DNA of 64,000 bases from Alitta virens (taxonomy: Eukaryota; Annelida; Polychaeta; Phyllodocida; Nereididae), in the NCBI GenBank assembly GCA_932294295.1, contig OW028574.1, positions 53,318,797-53,382,796 of the forward strand. The letters are read 5' to 3'. Under the pieces are notes generated by a model, which worked only from the letters and a program-made list of their open reading frames with translations, searched no databases and was not told the origin of the DNA. Position numbers and translations under genes: made by a program. Below are positions 33,053 to 41,900 of the stretch, in pieces. The first letter of the stretch is position 1. Each line of letters begins with the position of its first letter.

Positions 33053-34503
33053 GGCTCAATGTCAGGCTAGCGTCACATACATCAGATTGACATCCAGCCA
33101 ACATCCGGTCAACATTCAGCCAAAATCCGGCCAACATCAGGCCAACATTGGGCCCACCTGGCAAGCTGTCTTGGTTAGAATTGTTATGCATGGTTTGTTA
33201 CAGGAGGCTTTATTTTAATCAGAGTCCTTCTTGTCAACTATAGCCTAATGATGAGACAGTCAAAATGTTTTGTAAACTCGCCTTTGCTAGTATTCGTGTA
33301 GAAAGAATGACTCAAACAGGTTTGGATAATAGCACTACTAGTCCCATTTTAACATGCAAAATTAGGTTACAAGGTCAAACGGTCGAGGTCACAGGTTGTA
33401 AAAGGCTCCTCACCTTTGATCCGTTCTAGCTCCGTCCCTAATTAATTTTCAGCTGGAGAAAAAACAAGTATATTCTAAAACGTCTGATGAGTCATGTATT
33501 TTAGACCAGAGGTGGGCGATCTTTTAAACCAAATGGAACATTCAGCCTTTACCATCATTTAAGAAGCTCTCTAATTCTTGGATTAATGCTTTGAATTAGT
33601 TGCAGTTTGTTGTATTAAAATTACTTCATCTGATTGATACAAATATAATTTGCGCCTTTATCATCCAGCATCAATGATAAATGAAATATGTTGTATATTG
33701 TGGTCATGCAATTATTGTTTCATTTCTTCAGTGACTTATTCCGTTGGGCATTTTTGCTTTAGTGCTGCTGAGCATATACTTTATACATAAATTTATTATG
33801 TAAGCATATTCTTCCAGAACTACAATATATGGCCCAGAAAAACTTCATGCAAAGTTTGGTGCTTTAACAACACTGTAACGTTTTGGACAACCAATCTTCT
33901 GCAATCAGTTATTAATTCTTTTTTGCTCATACGGTATGCCACTGGTGACGCTCTGTAACTCATTTTGGGAATTTGTTTAGCGGATACAAAGAGAAATGTT
34001 TTATTCAAGGTTTAAGTTGCAAGAAGCTATTCAGTTTATCCAAGTAATTCAAGATATGCACATAACAGAAATATACACTCTTCATTAAAGAATGTTGTGC
34101 TTGAAGGCTATTGGTAAGAAATGATAATCAAATGTTAAATTTTTTAGGCGTCTGCAACATGGTCTAAATTAAGTACCAAATTTTATGTGAAAACAACCCG
34201 TGTCTTTTGTTGGTGTTATTATAACCATATGATAACCATTGATGTGTGATAAACCAGCAACTTCAAAGTTGTAAACCGTGCTAAAGTCCTTATTTAACAA
34301 ACATATGATATTAGTCACCAATCTCTTTTTCAGGACTTGTCTATGACTTATCCAGGTATTACCAAGCATCTTTCTACCTTGGAGGGATTTTTTTGGTGAT
34401 CAGCTCTCTTGTTGTTCTTCCATCTGTGATAAATGTAAGGAAGAGGAAGAGAGAGGAGAAATTTGATGCTGCAAAAGAAGATGAAGATATTGTGATATCG
34501 TGA
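19282..34503 (+). CDS. Monocarboxylate-type transporter (SLC16 family, MFS), complete
   Basis: Exons 19282-19295, 27618-27829, 30328-30471, 31105-31887 and 34334-34503 join with matching phases to 440 residues, close to the 450-500 usual for SLC16. Family landmarks: DSGWAWV opening TM1 (residues about 18-24), the GPIASLSCQKFGCR loop between TM2 and TM3, and YFTRYRTLILGLTFSGAGFG at TM5. A short cytoplasmic loop separates TM6 from TM7, and the C-terminus is charged (RKRKREEKFDAAKEDED). Twelve membrane segments are expected. Members carry lactate, pyruvate and other monocarboxylates or aromatic/thyroid substrates across the plasma membrane; the substrate cannot be told here. The first coding exon is only 14 nt (MVIK plus two bases). 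It was chosen because ACCATGG is a strong start context and its donor phase fits exon 2; this is the least certain exon. A LINE occupies intron 1. AATAAA lies at 34661. Confidence 0.85.
19895..20290. repeat. GATA microsatellite, imperfect
   Basis: Long runs of (GATA)n and (AGATAG)n variants, with interspersed ATATAGATAGAG units, inside transporter intron 1. Confidence 0.9.
20291..21990. other. Transporter intron 1 sequence, possible 5' region of the LINE
   Basis: No exon recognised. On the minus strand near 20330 there is an AATAAA-like site, but no coding region upstream of it. From about 21240 the base composition rises in GC and includes a perfect CRE-type TGACGTCA (21347-21354). This may be internal-promoter sequence in the 5' UTR of the LINE, whose 5' end I could not fix. 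Confidence 0.35.
22063..23733 (+). CDS. LINE ORF1 protein: PHD, coiled coil, SGNH-like, NADAR, two CCHC knuckles
   Basis: 556 residues. Residues 8-53 form a PHD-type C4HC3 finger (C8, C13, C27, C30, H35, C38, C50, C53). 56-137 is a charged coiled coil and 155-166 is Pro-rich. 167-325 resembles an SGNH/GDSL hydrolase: GTSLLRN replaces the GDS nucleophile block and DGLHL at 308-312 fits the Asp/His block. 345-482 is a NADAR (YbiA-like) domain: LSNFYPV, TSEAAYQHEKA, ENTGHPFWACGLDGNGQN and GKILMMYRKKL match the family's conserved blocks. 511-524 and 532-545 are CCHC knuckles. ORF1 proteins bind element RNA and escort it; esterase-like regions are known in CR1 ORF1. NADAR proteins act on ADP-ribose or riboflavin-related substrates, some removing ADP-ribose from guanine; its role here is unknown. 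The start is ATG in ACCATGG. The frame ends in a single TAG, with ORF2 in the same frame. Confidence 0.9.
   Translation: MGGQKDHCLRDKCRYPKQPEGREQTRCILCNRWHHIECVKETQTGIVWTCAICAGRVSLIDNLHQDMDKMKGNINEMKESFEDMKNTNKELLQLLATFKEEFDAEKELRKEREAELVKLRGQIKEVTDEMQKMTNERTKTADPTPQSSYAAAAAPKKNTPPPPPEPRTLLIGTSLLRNVSIEKLVNSEMVAKGGAKVDDLSKTLSSLDPSKKFKEVILVAGSIDRESASQDDVINALKAFAVCASDRTNKVTISSVLPRNDKDMKDTINSLNIEIKKMCDTDGYNFLNHDPTFYLMNGEINRALLCEDGLHLAQAGVETLIKNCGLETKGSPYTPKRYTKPKEKTLFKGHLDPLSNFYPVKGLKIAGKVFHTSEAAYQHEKAIAMGNDHMARKIQATKTGIQAMRLGSKVSSNDEWQTNKVKVMEKVIMEKLKVCKEARDSLVKSGTSDIIENTGHPFWACGLDGNGQNMMGKILMMYRKKLNDNPGMFRIQSTEGPRQRNWATRDYQPKCYRCGEAGHSLDQCRHRQDMTCWNCHRQGHKEKSCYLNNRQYGYYY
23731..23733 (+). promoter_or_regulatory. 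Single in-frame amber codon between ORF1 and ORF2, candidate readthrough site
   Basis: The context is TAC TAC TAG GAA TCC. No other stop separates the NADAR/knuckle protein from the endonuclease, so ribosomal readthrough would give a fusion of about 1640 residues. Confidence 0.45.
23734..26991 (+). CDS. LINE ORF2: endonuclease and reverse transcriptase, in frame after TAG
   Basis: This frame directly continues ORF1 after the TAG at 23731-23733 and has no early ATG; the first in-frame Met is near 24013. That suggests readthrough, re-initiation or use of a non-AUG codon such as GTG at 23752. The N-terminal about 120 residues are Asn/Glu-rich with NEN repeats. An AP-endonuclease-like domain follows (LNINSL, SETKLDGS, GDLNFNM, ISDFHNL). 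The reverse transcriptase has DNYRSVNLLPILSKIFERIL, IAIDLSKAFDCMLHGLL, GVPQGSILGPLLFNLFINDL and the active-site YADDNTLS, then the usual C-terminal region with LERTNKRALRFS. The protein nicks genomic DNA and copies element RNA at the nick. No disabling change was seen. Confidence 0.92.
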   Translation, partial: ESGHENVAALHNSALHAPDPELSDPLLFENEFIANENDCIENENDCTQNENIQNEQVNDISLVSETQVIDDTHHVQESDSLGLSAAVHLAYDQMETQVTHDGSFGSSGICNDETCEMSHLFENVYSVRKSHLNNLIIGHLNINSLSPKICEVRTLQRLCKLDVLVLSETKLDGSYKQETLDIDGFSCVRQDKRSNSGGLLVYISKDIPYSIGNINICNDEIECVSLELHIHDEKILLLGMYKNPRTDPVLFKRYFQDICENFSTSFENTVIIGDLNFNMLQENMLSNIIPSYNLTNVINDVTCFKSNNPTLIDVMLVTKRRKILKSFTKNVGISDFHNLVGGVLRLHKPAPSTKKVSVRKLSKIDYEKVLLDISEMDLFQTMTNSSDTNDAYEALERHLCKVLDKHAPKKTVIIKKNDFHCMSKELSKAILYRNQLRNKYYKFRTNHYLALYRTQRNKVNSIKRKEMSNYFKVKCSEGTRNKDFWKAVKPLFSKSRTKSDSIPLIENGEMITDDEEVCGIFNNFFRNIGSEIGFPENNQRPLNEILDQYKNHESVRMIKERIRRNAADQNFMFKFVCEHEVRKIIKSLSSKKAAGHDELPAQFIKKIAFKLVKPLTWLINESIRTNTFPEKMKQANITPLFKKKDKLNKDNYRSVNLLPILSKIFERILFNQIYESTEKMFHKYLSGFRKRFSCQDILIRMTEDWRELLDKGQTIGVIAIDLSKAFDCMLHGLLLAKLNAYGFDSDSCELMKSYINKRKQRVKIGDTFSDWVHNIKGVPQGSILGPLLFNLFINDLLYFDFKSKIYNYADDNTLSCSNNDMSIVKNHLLSDCQLAMKWFEVNSMKANASKFQLMFLKRNPQNPVENETIKIGDSEIKASRSINILGVEIDKDLKFNLHIDEICGQTSKQINALKRIRHYLTKESKMTIYNSYINSNFNYCSVVWMFLNKSNSDKLERTNKRALRFSTNKDSSSYETICEEEKQLNVYRKCVKSTAIMMYKVRKGTAPSYVTELFNLQQSHYEMRDNDKFVLPNYNTISYGKSSLRYFGAKLWNNIPVDIKSSSSLSTFKSSVNKWLLKCPESNII
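27480..28025. repeat. Short tandem repeats around transporter exon 2
   Basis: (GATT)n with GATA variants at 27480-27540, and (ATCTT/ATCAT)n at about 27955-28025. The first follows the LINE 3' UTR and may be its tail. Confidence 0.75.
28026..28814. other. Transporter intron 2, no feature recognised
   Basis: AT-rich intronic DNA with no exon or matched repeat that I can support. Confidence 0.4.
28815..29455. repeat. Foldback repeat with about 60-bp inverted arms
   Basis: The left arm (about 28820-28880) contains ATCTGAGCGAAACCTTCCCA, AAAGTTGTGG and CCAAAACAAAAAC. The right arm (about 29392-29452) holds the inverse: GTTTTTGTTTTGGACACC, CACAAATTTTGGGAAGG and TTTAGCTCAGATTACAC. The spacer is about 510 bp, so RNA from this intron could form a long imperfect hairpin. 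Probably a decayed DNA element; termini not defined. Confidence 0.6.
29695..29822. mobile_element. Palindromic MITE, copy C
   Basis: Left GACGTCTAGGGAGTCCAGGG and TTATTGGTTGAGG. Right CAATGAGAGTTCTGG, then AAGACGTCTTCTGGGG and CTTCCAAGTCTATATGAG. It resembles copies A, B and D in the arms and central hairpin. It lies in transporter intron 2. Confidence 0.6.
32980..33049. repeat. (CT)n microsatellite
   Basis: About 35 uninterrupted CT units in transporter intron 4. Confidence 0.97.
33085..33155. repeat. Small minisatellite, CCAACATCCGG-type
   Basis: About five imperfect units of CCAACATCMGGYCAA, directly downstream of the CT repeat. Confidence 0.6.
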
Positions 34504-34990
34504 ACTCAGGTTGTGTGTTGCATGACAAATCAGGTAGTTATGAATACTAGGAGGAATGCTGAAGAAGACATGTATGACAAGGATATGAACTTTATAAATA
34601 TTAGAGAATGATGCTGTATGCTTGTGTGATTTCCACTAGGATTCAAATGTCTCCAAGAGAAATAAAATGGTTATCAAATTTAACGTGATTCGTTGTGCAA
34701 TTTCTAGAGTACAACAAACTTTTTTTGAAAATTTCACACAAGCTACACTAGGAATCAGTGAAATTCGCCACAATCAGCGAATTCGCCAGGCTCAAAACTG
34801 CTCTAAAATGAATTATTCTGTTGTTCTGGATTTTCGAACATAAAACATACCTTATGATGTACACAATCAGTTACAAACGTAAGGAATAAAAGATGGGCAA
34901 AACCAGTTGAATTCTGTGTGAATACTGAACAAATCAGAACTTATCGCCTCAGTGAAAAGTTTCACAATCTGAAATTTTTTAAAACAAGCA
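34504..34990. other. Transporter 3' UTR and flank
   Basis: AATAAA at 34661-34666 is the likely polyadenylation signal, about 160 bp after the stop. Beyond it nothing is recognisable up to the SINE. Confidence 0.5.
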
Positions 34991-34994
34991 GGGT

Positions 34995-35175
34995 GGGGGC
35001 CTAGCTCAGTGGTAGCGCGTGGGCTTTCAACCACTGGGTCCCAGGTTCAATTCCCGGTCGAGCCTATGTTGGATGGCTGTTTCATCCTTCGTCTCATTGC
35101 CATGGTCCCTACCTGTCCTAATTAGCCCATCAGGTGCAGAAATACAGGACGTAAAGCCCTAATCCACCACCACCA
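34995..35175 (+). repeat. tRNA-derived SINE, family 1, full-length-like copy
   Basis: The first about 70 bp look like a tRNA: GGGGGCCTAGCTCAGTGG at the start, with pol III A-box text TAGCTCAGTGGTAGCGCG, and B-box-like GGTTCAATTCC. The body follows (TTGGATGGCTGTTTCATCC, TCCTAATTAGCCCATCAGG, AAAGCCCTAATCC). Related copies lie at 43088-43252 (plus) and 59226-59402 (minus), so it is a dispersed SINE and not a functional tRNA gene. Confidence 0.9.
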
Positions 35176-35744
35176 CCCTCTGCGAGTATCAGTCTCGGGA
35201 TTTGGCTTGTATGGTGTATTCAGGCCATGTCCCATATCATATAATATTATGAGCTTTTACCTTTAACTGTTTGCATTAAATCAAAGGCTGCACATTTACA
35301 CAGAATTTATCACAGGAATTCAATTAAAAGTGACCGAAGAATGTGACAATTATAGAACATTTCATGAATAATACTTATATAACTCTGGCACATTATTACA
35401 TAAAGGGACGAATTGTTGGTCAGTTGAACCCAGTAGTTACACAATATACATCACTCCTGCTTCCTATACTAAAGAGAACAGTAGTTCTTTTTTAAAATTT
35501 CATATCACATACCTTAACGACACTAAGCGTTCTCCGAGCATCACCAGCTGAGCACCCTGCTCTGGTGTAGAGATGCATGTTAGGTTTAGATTTAATTTTC
35601 CTTTCCATATTGCATTTTAATAGGTAGATTAATTGGCCGCAATACTTCAGTGTGTTCCATTCTGAAAACCAAAAATATAAGTATTGTCATAAAGCACTGT
35701 CATTTACCAAAGTGAAAGTATTACTTGATTGTTTGTGTAATTGT

Positions 35745-36325
35745 TAGCACTTGTCAATGGAATCAATGTTTGAAATTGTGCCACTTACGCCAAACTTATC
35801 ATATAACATGTACAAGTGGGGTTATAGTGTTGAAGATTATGTATCTATGAATATTGATAAGTATACAAGGTCTTTAATAGCACAATTCAGATTTGGAATC
35901 TTGCCATTGCAACTTGAAATAGGAAGGTATAGAGGTATACCGATAGATGAAAGATTATGTATGTTTTGTACAAATAATGAAATTGAAGACGAGTTTCACT
36001 TGATAATGATATGTGCTTCTTATGTTGTTTTTAGAAATGAGCTGTTTCAGAAAATTGGAAATATTAATAAAAATTTTAATGGTATGGATAATTTTGATAA
36101 ATTTTTATGTATTTTAATGACTTTCAGAAGTTTCTTGGTTAGTTCTTGGTGAAAGCAATCCAGATGAGAAAAAATCAATTGTATGCATAATAATGTTAGC
36201 TCTTTAAGAATAGGTGACATATAGGCCCGGGTGGCCGGGTGGTTGTGCTTTTGTTTATTGTTTGTTTACCGTACAAATGTATGTAATTTACCACATGTCA
36301 CTAAAATAAAGAGTTTCCTTCCTTC
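35745..36325 (+). pseudogene. LINE fragment: ORF2 C-terminus with zinc-knuckle-like region and 3' tail
   Basis: The frame 35751-36152 has the C-terminal signature of LINE ORF2 proteins: RSLIAQFRFGILPLQLEIGR, then CMFCTNNEIEDEFHLIMIC (C-x2-C, H, C). It ends near an AATAAA followed by a short-repeat tail TTTCCTTCCTTCC (about 36306-36325). Endonuclease and reverse transcriptase are missing, so the copy is 5'-truncated. It is a different lineage from the intact LINE at 22063. Confidence 0.7.
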
Positions 36326-38952
36326 CTATCATAACCCTTTTATAACTGGGTTCATTCAAATTGAACAATATCGATCTTCAATATAAGAGCTCACATGAAT
36401 GACCTCGTGTCAAAGTTTATGGTGACATCTGTATAAGAGGTTGTCTTACAAATCTGGGGGACATTAGAATAATTTAGTGGGGTATTAAATTTAGCTCACT
36501 TGAAAAGGGTTCAATGACGAAACTCAATACTCAGCCACAGGAACTTTATTGCACGAAGGCAATAGGGAGTATACTTGACCAGAGGACTTTGCGATTCTGA
36601 ATGAAATTCCCAGTGTCATATGAAGTATATCTAGTCTCAGTTCTTTTAAACAAAAAAATGTACAACATATTTCAAATGCCAGATCTATTTGATTTCAACT
36701 TTGTTTATCTCATTTTGTCAAATTTTTTATTAATTTTATTGGTCTTAATCTCTCCACTAATTTTAACTTCTAAAACTTCATATGTACATAATCCTTTAAC
36801 ATTTACATTTATTATTATTTTTTATTGTTAATAGTCAGAGCTTCATTGAAAAACAGTGTGCAACTGAATGAAATTACCCTGTTCAAATAAAGGTATCTTT
36901 GACTTGAGTATAAGAAACTATAACGGGATAATAAGATGTAAATGTACTTACAATTGCTTATGACTTCACAATACATAATTCCACACAGGAACATGTTTAC
37001 TTGAATGAATATGACTGCAGAATGACTTCAGAAAGCCAACTAGGAAGGTGTGAAATGTCTAACTAACACCTCTGAAAGGTGCCACTAACTTGTCAACTAT
37101 CAACTATCAAGCACACAGACACACAACACTTCATTGATATAAGCAATTGCAGCAAATAGATACAAATATAAGAAATACATAAATATCATAAAACTATTAA
37201 ACATTGTTTACAAAAACATTGCAAAATGACTAAAGTCCATTACAATGTGAATAAAAAATGGTTAACTGCCTGTCTCAGAAAACCATGCAATTATGGGAAA
37301 ATTTTCCGCATAACCATTTCCAATTCTTTCAAAAATTAGCACAAATATTCAAATAGTAAAAAAAAAATAGGTTTTGTATTATTTTTTGTCCAAGTTTGGT
37401 ATTTTCAGCAAGGTAAGAGATTTTTAAAAATACGCCTTCATCTGTCATTTTCGAGTAAATAACATTGAGGTCAGTAGGAAACATTGCTCAGTTTGGACTC
37501 AAATATCTCCCATGGTGACGCTTTATGTTTTATGAAATATACATCAATGTTTGTAACAACATTTAGTGGAAAACTATGCCAGAAGTTGGACATATCTTTA
37601 CTGTCGTTGAAGCTAGGATTATGAAATTTGGATATAGACTAGTCAACATTGCATTCGTTATAGTGTATCCATTAAAAGTCTCTATGATTATTAGTTTTTA
37701 TACAAATAAATATCAAAGTCGGCATATCGTGTGCCGGTTTTAGACGCAAAAATAACCTCCGAATTAAATTTTTTGCTCAGTAGTTTTGCAACCCATTTCC
37801 TCATCTCGGTGTATGTGCATTAGTTTTAATACAATTTCACTTCAAACCCGGGAAACTTGCAGAGGTAAATATTCTGAACTCCACTAGATGGCAGGAGAGC
37901 ATGACCACTGATGACAGTATAAGAATTGCAGGTGTTAAATGGACAGTGCTTATTCATTTCGAAGCCTTAAATTATGCCAATTTACAAAAAAGATAGCCCA
38001 AAATGTATACTTTATTCTGTAGCTGGACTTACCAATATATCATATATTTATAAAATGGCACAGCATTTTGTATGGAAAGGTATAGCAAAATTTGCATGGT
38101 TAAATTATAGCAAAGAATGAATAAAAACCAAATGAAGGGCATTTTCCGGTCTAATTTTCATTTCTTTGCAATTATCATATGAATAATATCTAAATTAAAG
38201 TGTCACCATGGGAGATACCAAGCATTGATTTTGAATATGGCATAATGTTCGAAAAATTCCATACTGGCCGAACAACGTAATTTTAGCATTATCCATAATT
38301 AATTTACAGGAAACATGGATTTTTTTTCATAAGTCTGTTTTTTAATAGATCTTTTTGTATATTTTGATATAATTACTCACTTACAGAAAGAAAAAACTAA
38401 GAAAACTTGAGTTTCTCTACCGTGGGGCCACCTAGAGAGATTCTATGGCGTTGTATAAGTAAGGAAAGTGTAAAAATTAATAATTGGTCTTCCTCAAGCA
38501 GTTGGTCATATAAACTGACATTATGTCTCTTCATGCAATTATTAGCACCAATCCAATGGATTTAGAATTTGCCTAAATTTAAATAAGATGAGTGTGCTGT
38601 GTAAAGGAAACATGTAGAATTTCTTGTATTGATACGTATTTTACTTGTAAATTTTGTCGATGACAACTGTGCATGAAATGTTTGCATGCTATATAACTCA
38701 GTTATGAGGTATTGATCGATCGACCGTTAACCTCAAAAAACAGGTTTGTGTGTCTTTCAAATACACTACAGTGGGAGAGTAAACTGGACACAATTTCATC
38801 ATTGCATATAGAGGTTCTTTCAGTCAGACATTACAAAATCTGTTTACATTAAAAAATCTATGAACTACATGTGTGGAGATTTCTTCGTTCTATTCTACAT
38901 AAAGGATACTGATGAACACTACACCATTTAGACTCAGCCCATATTGTCAATC
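36326..38952. other. Intergenic DNA before the first PR/SET gene
   Basis: At 36850-36910 there is another LINE-like 3' tail (CAAATAAAGGTATCTTTGAC) without a recognisable coding part. The rest is AT-rich with nothing I can name. The last about 70 bp before 38953 resemble the sequence before 51034 (TCTACATAA, then ACTGATGAA, then TCAATCATGA), so they probably hold the promoter and leader. Confidence 0.45.
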
Positions 38953-41900
38953 ATGAAGATGCTCAACATTAACATTTCCTGTTTTATACTTTTGCATGCA
39001 TGTGGTGTTTCAGGATTTTTCCATCGTACGACTCTTCGCACACACAATCAAGGTAAAGTTTACATTCCTGCACTGAAAACTTCTTTTAAGAATATAGCTG
39101 TCTCAGTGGTAACTTAAAAGACGGGCCACATAGGGCCTAATCCACTGAAATAAATCATGAACTTCAAGACATTTTGGCATCTTTAAGTAATTCCTTATTA
39201 CATGCATTCTGACAATAAACAAAGCTTGGAACAGCATTTTTGACGATTTTGGTGTGACAGCATGGCAATGTCTTGTAAATTTATGTTCATATTTAAGAAT
39301 TTTGTGTAGCTAACATTAGTATTAAGTGATGTGGTAAAAATTGTGTGAATTTTGCTCTGTTTTCATGGTTTGTATTGCAGCAGTTGATGTCAAAGTCGAT
39401 GTCGCAAGCTTAACAGCCACATTTATGAAGTTATACCAGAATTTTAACAAAATATAACTTAAGGTCTTAGTATTATTGAAATAAAAAATAATATTTATTG
39501 ACCAACATGACTCATGATCAGATTTTATGTCAACTATATTGAATACTGATTTTGAATTATGGACTTCACATGCCAATAGTTTTATATTTGTCTTTAGTAG
39601 GAACAATATTAAGTTATAGTGCTGTGTCATTTTGTAAAAAGAGTCTGTTCTGAATTCATTGACACAAGACAAACACATAATAGTATTTACAACATTTATA
39701 TTCTCAATATATATATACAGTTCCGTTACACACACATATACAACAAGTCTATGTACACATCCAAAGATGGTTAGGATGACTTGGTTAGGATGACTTGATG
39801 GAGGTGGTGATGATGCGATGTGTCCACTGATGATGGTGATGAATGTCCATGAGTGAGATTGGCATACATCTGCGTCTGTGAGATGTGGCAGGTCTTCTAC
39901 ACACTACAGTGTCACACCATGTGCTCAACCAGCACTGGATGATTGGATGATGTCACAAAAAGGCTAACATTGAAGAGTTTATAATATATTTGGCACAATC
40001 CCATTGAGCGACCGTCAATGCCAATAACCATTATTACAGGTGCAACCTCATTAAGCAACCTTAACTGGCAAATAACTTTTGCATAAGCAACTACAGTACT
40101 CTGATATAGGTAAATATCCATTAGATGTCCTTCCTTGGCACTGGCTATCATTATAAACTGGTACAACCCACTGGGTGACCTTCATTAATAGGCACTGGCC
40201 ACACACAGCGATTCCTTTCATTGAAGATTGCACTTAAACCAGGAAGCCGAAACATCTCAATTACGGCGGCCGAACCGTCTCGTTTTTGTTGTCGATTAAT
40301 TCGGCCACTCGTGCTCACTTGTGGGTACATAGGGTAGGCTGTCTATCCATGTATATTCAACAATGCTCATGAAACGCTCGGCGTTCCGTGGCCTGCCCGT
40401 CGTCTTCTGTCGACAGTCCACATTGGCACCATACCCATCCATATCCCTCTTCTCCTTCACTCATGGATCAATCACCGTGTGATACACATTAGCATAGGCC
40501 GACTACCTTATTAATAACTATTATATCAAAAACTGCCTATATAGGAATCATCAATCTAGATGCTGTTCAAATGTTAGTGAAAAATATTCTCAGTGTATTG
40601 GAGGGTAATATATTGTAACAATTTTCCCGGAACGGGAATAGAACTTTAGTCCCTGGGACTTAAAGCCAGAACGTTAACCAATGTACCAAAGATTCAGATT
40701 CAGATTCAGATTCAGATATATTTATTTTACTTAAAGCTGGTATCAAAGAAAAAAAATAAAAATATTACAATCATGTTATTATAATTTGCTTTAAGTAGGG
40801 TGACCCCTTTAAGACATCTTTGATGTCGCTGCCAAGGGGCCACCCTAGTCTTAATATAAAGAATGTATTTCAATCCTGCGACCAGTAGCAAGGGACAGAC
40901 ACTCAGTGGTAATCTTAAAAATAAAAGTTAATAACAAAGAGTCACTACCTGGTTAGAGGGCAACATTCTGCTCACACCAGGACCACTACACTACACTCTT
41001 CTCACAATGAGGCTCGACTGCGACACTCGCAATTGTTACACCTGGCCTATTCCAGGCTGGCAGGACATGGGTACACAAGTACACTCACATCGGGTGCAAT
41101 TTGTAACAATTCTCCTGGAGCAGGAATTGAAATCTGGTCCCTCGGACTAAAAGCCAGAACGTTAACCATTTTACCAAAGAGTCACTCTCTAATGCAAGGG
41201 CAAATCTGCTCACACCAGAACCATCACACTACTACAATATCTTTCAATATTTAATTGATGACAAAGCTTAATTTAATGTACTTTTTTAATGTACTTTTTC
41301 AGATTATTTGTTTGCATGTTTTGATGATGGGGACATCACCAAGGAAAGTTTTGATCCCGTGGACAATGACTGTCCTTCGACTACAGACAGTTCTCTGCTG
41401 ACATCAAACGAGTATGATGTAAGTTTATACTGAAATTACATGAACTGAAACTTGCCCTCTTCAGGTTGTCAGCTCCTACGTATTCTGATGCCTGTCCAGA
41501 TATACTTCATGTAACTGCTCTAGTAATTTTTCAAGCTTTTCACTGTAACAACTCAAACAATAAATATAGATGCATTCAAGATTAAACTATATATATTCTA
41601 GAATGGTATATATACAGTTACTATACATGTGGTAAAAAACCAACCCAACTTTGTGTAGAGAGAGAGACCCCTTTTAGGCTTGATGGCTCCTGTTGAGACA
41701 TTGGAATCTGAAGATAACTGACTCTCTTTTATATTATAATGTGTATGATTAAAAATGGATAGATCTTAGTTCATTTGGTAACTTTTTGGTAACATGCTTC
41801 TTTTTTTCTTTTTTCTTTTCCATGACATATATGTGTTGATAAGACCAAATAACAAGTGGAAATTTATTTTAGATATAATACTAGATGCCGTGATTTCCCC

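Larger units (their letters stand above)
31900..34320. other. Transporter intron 4 with microsatellite
   Basis: Apart from the CT repeat and the small minisatellite listed separately, I see no exon or RNA gene. The frames reading LSLSLS or ERERER are artefacts of the CT repeat. Confidence 0.4.

Noticed and set aside
32827..33218. Frames reading LSLSLS or ERERER
   Set aside because: Produced by the CT microsatellite; no splice context or family signal.
34995..35063. Possible tRNA gene
   Set aside because: The tRNA-like head is joined to a shared body and recurs at 43088 and 59226, so it is a SINE.
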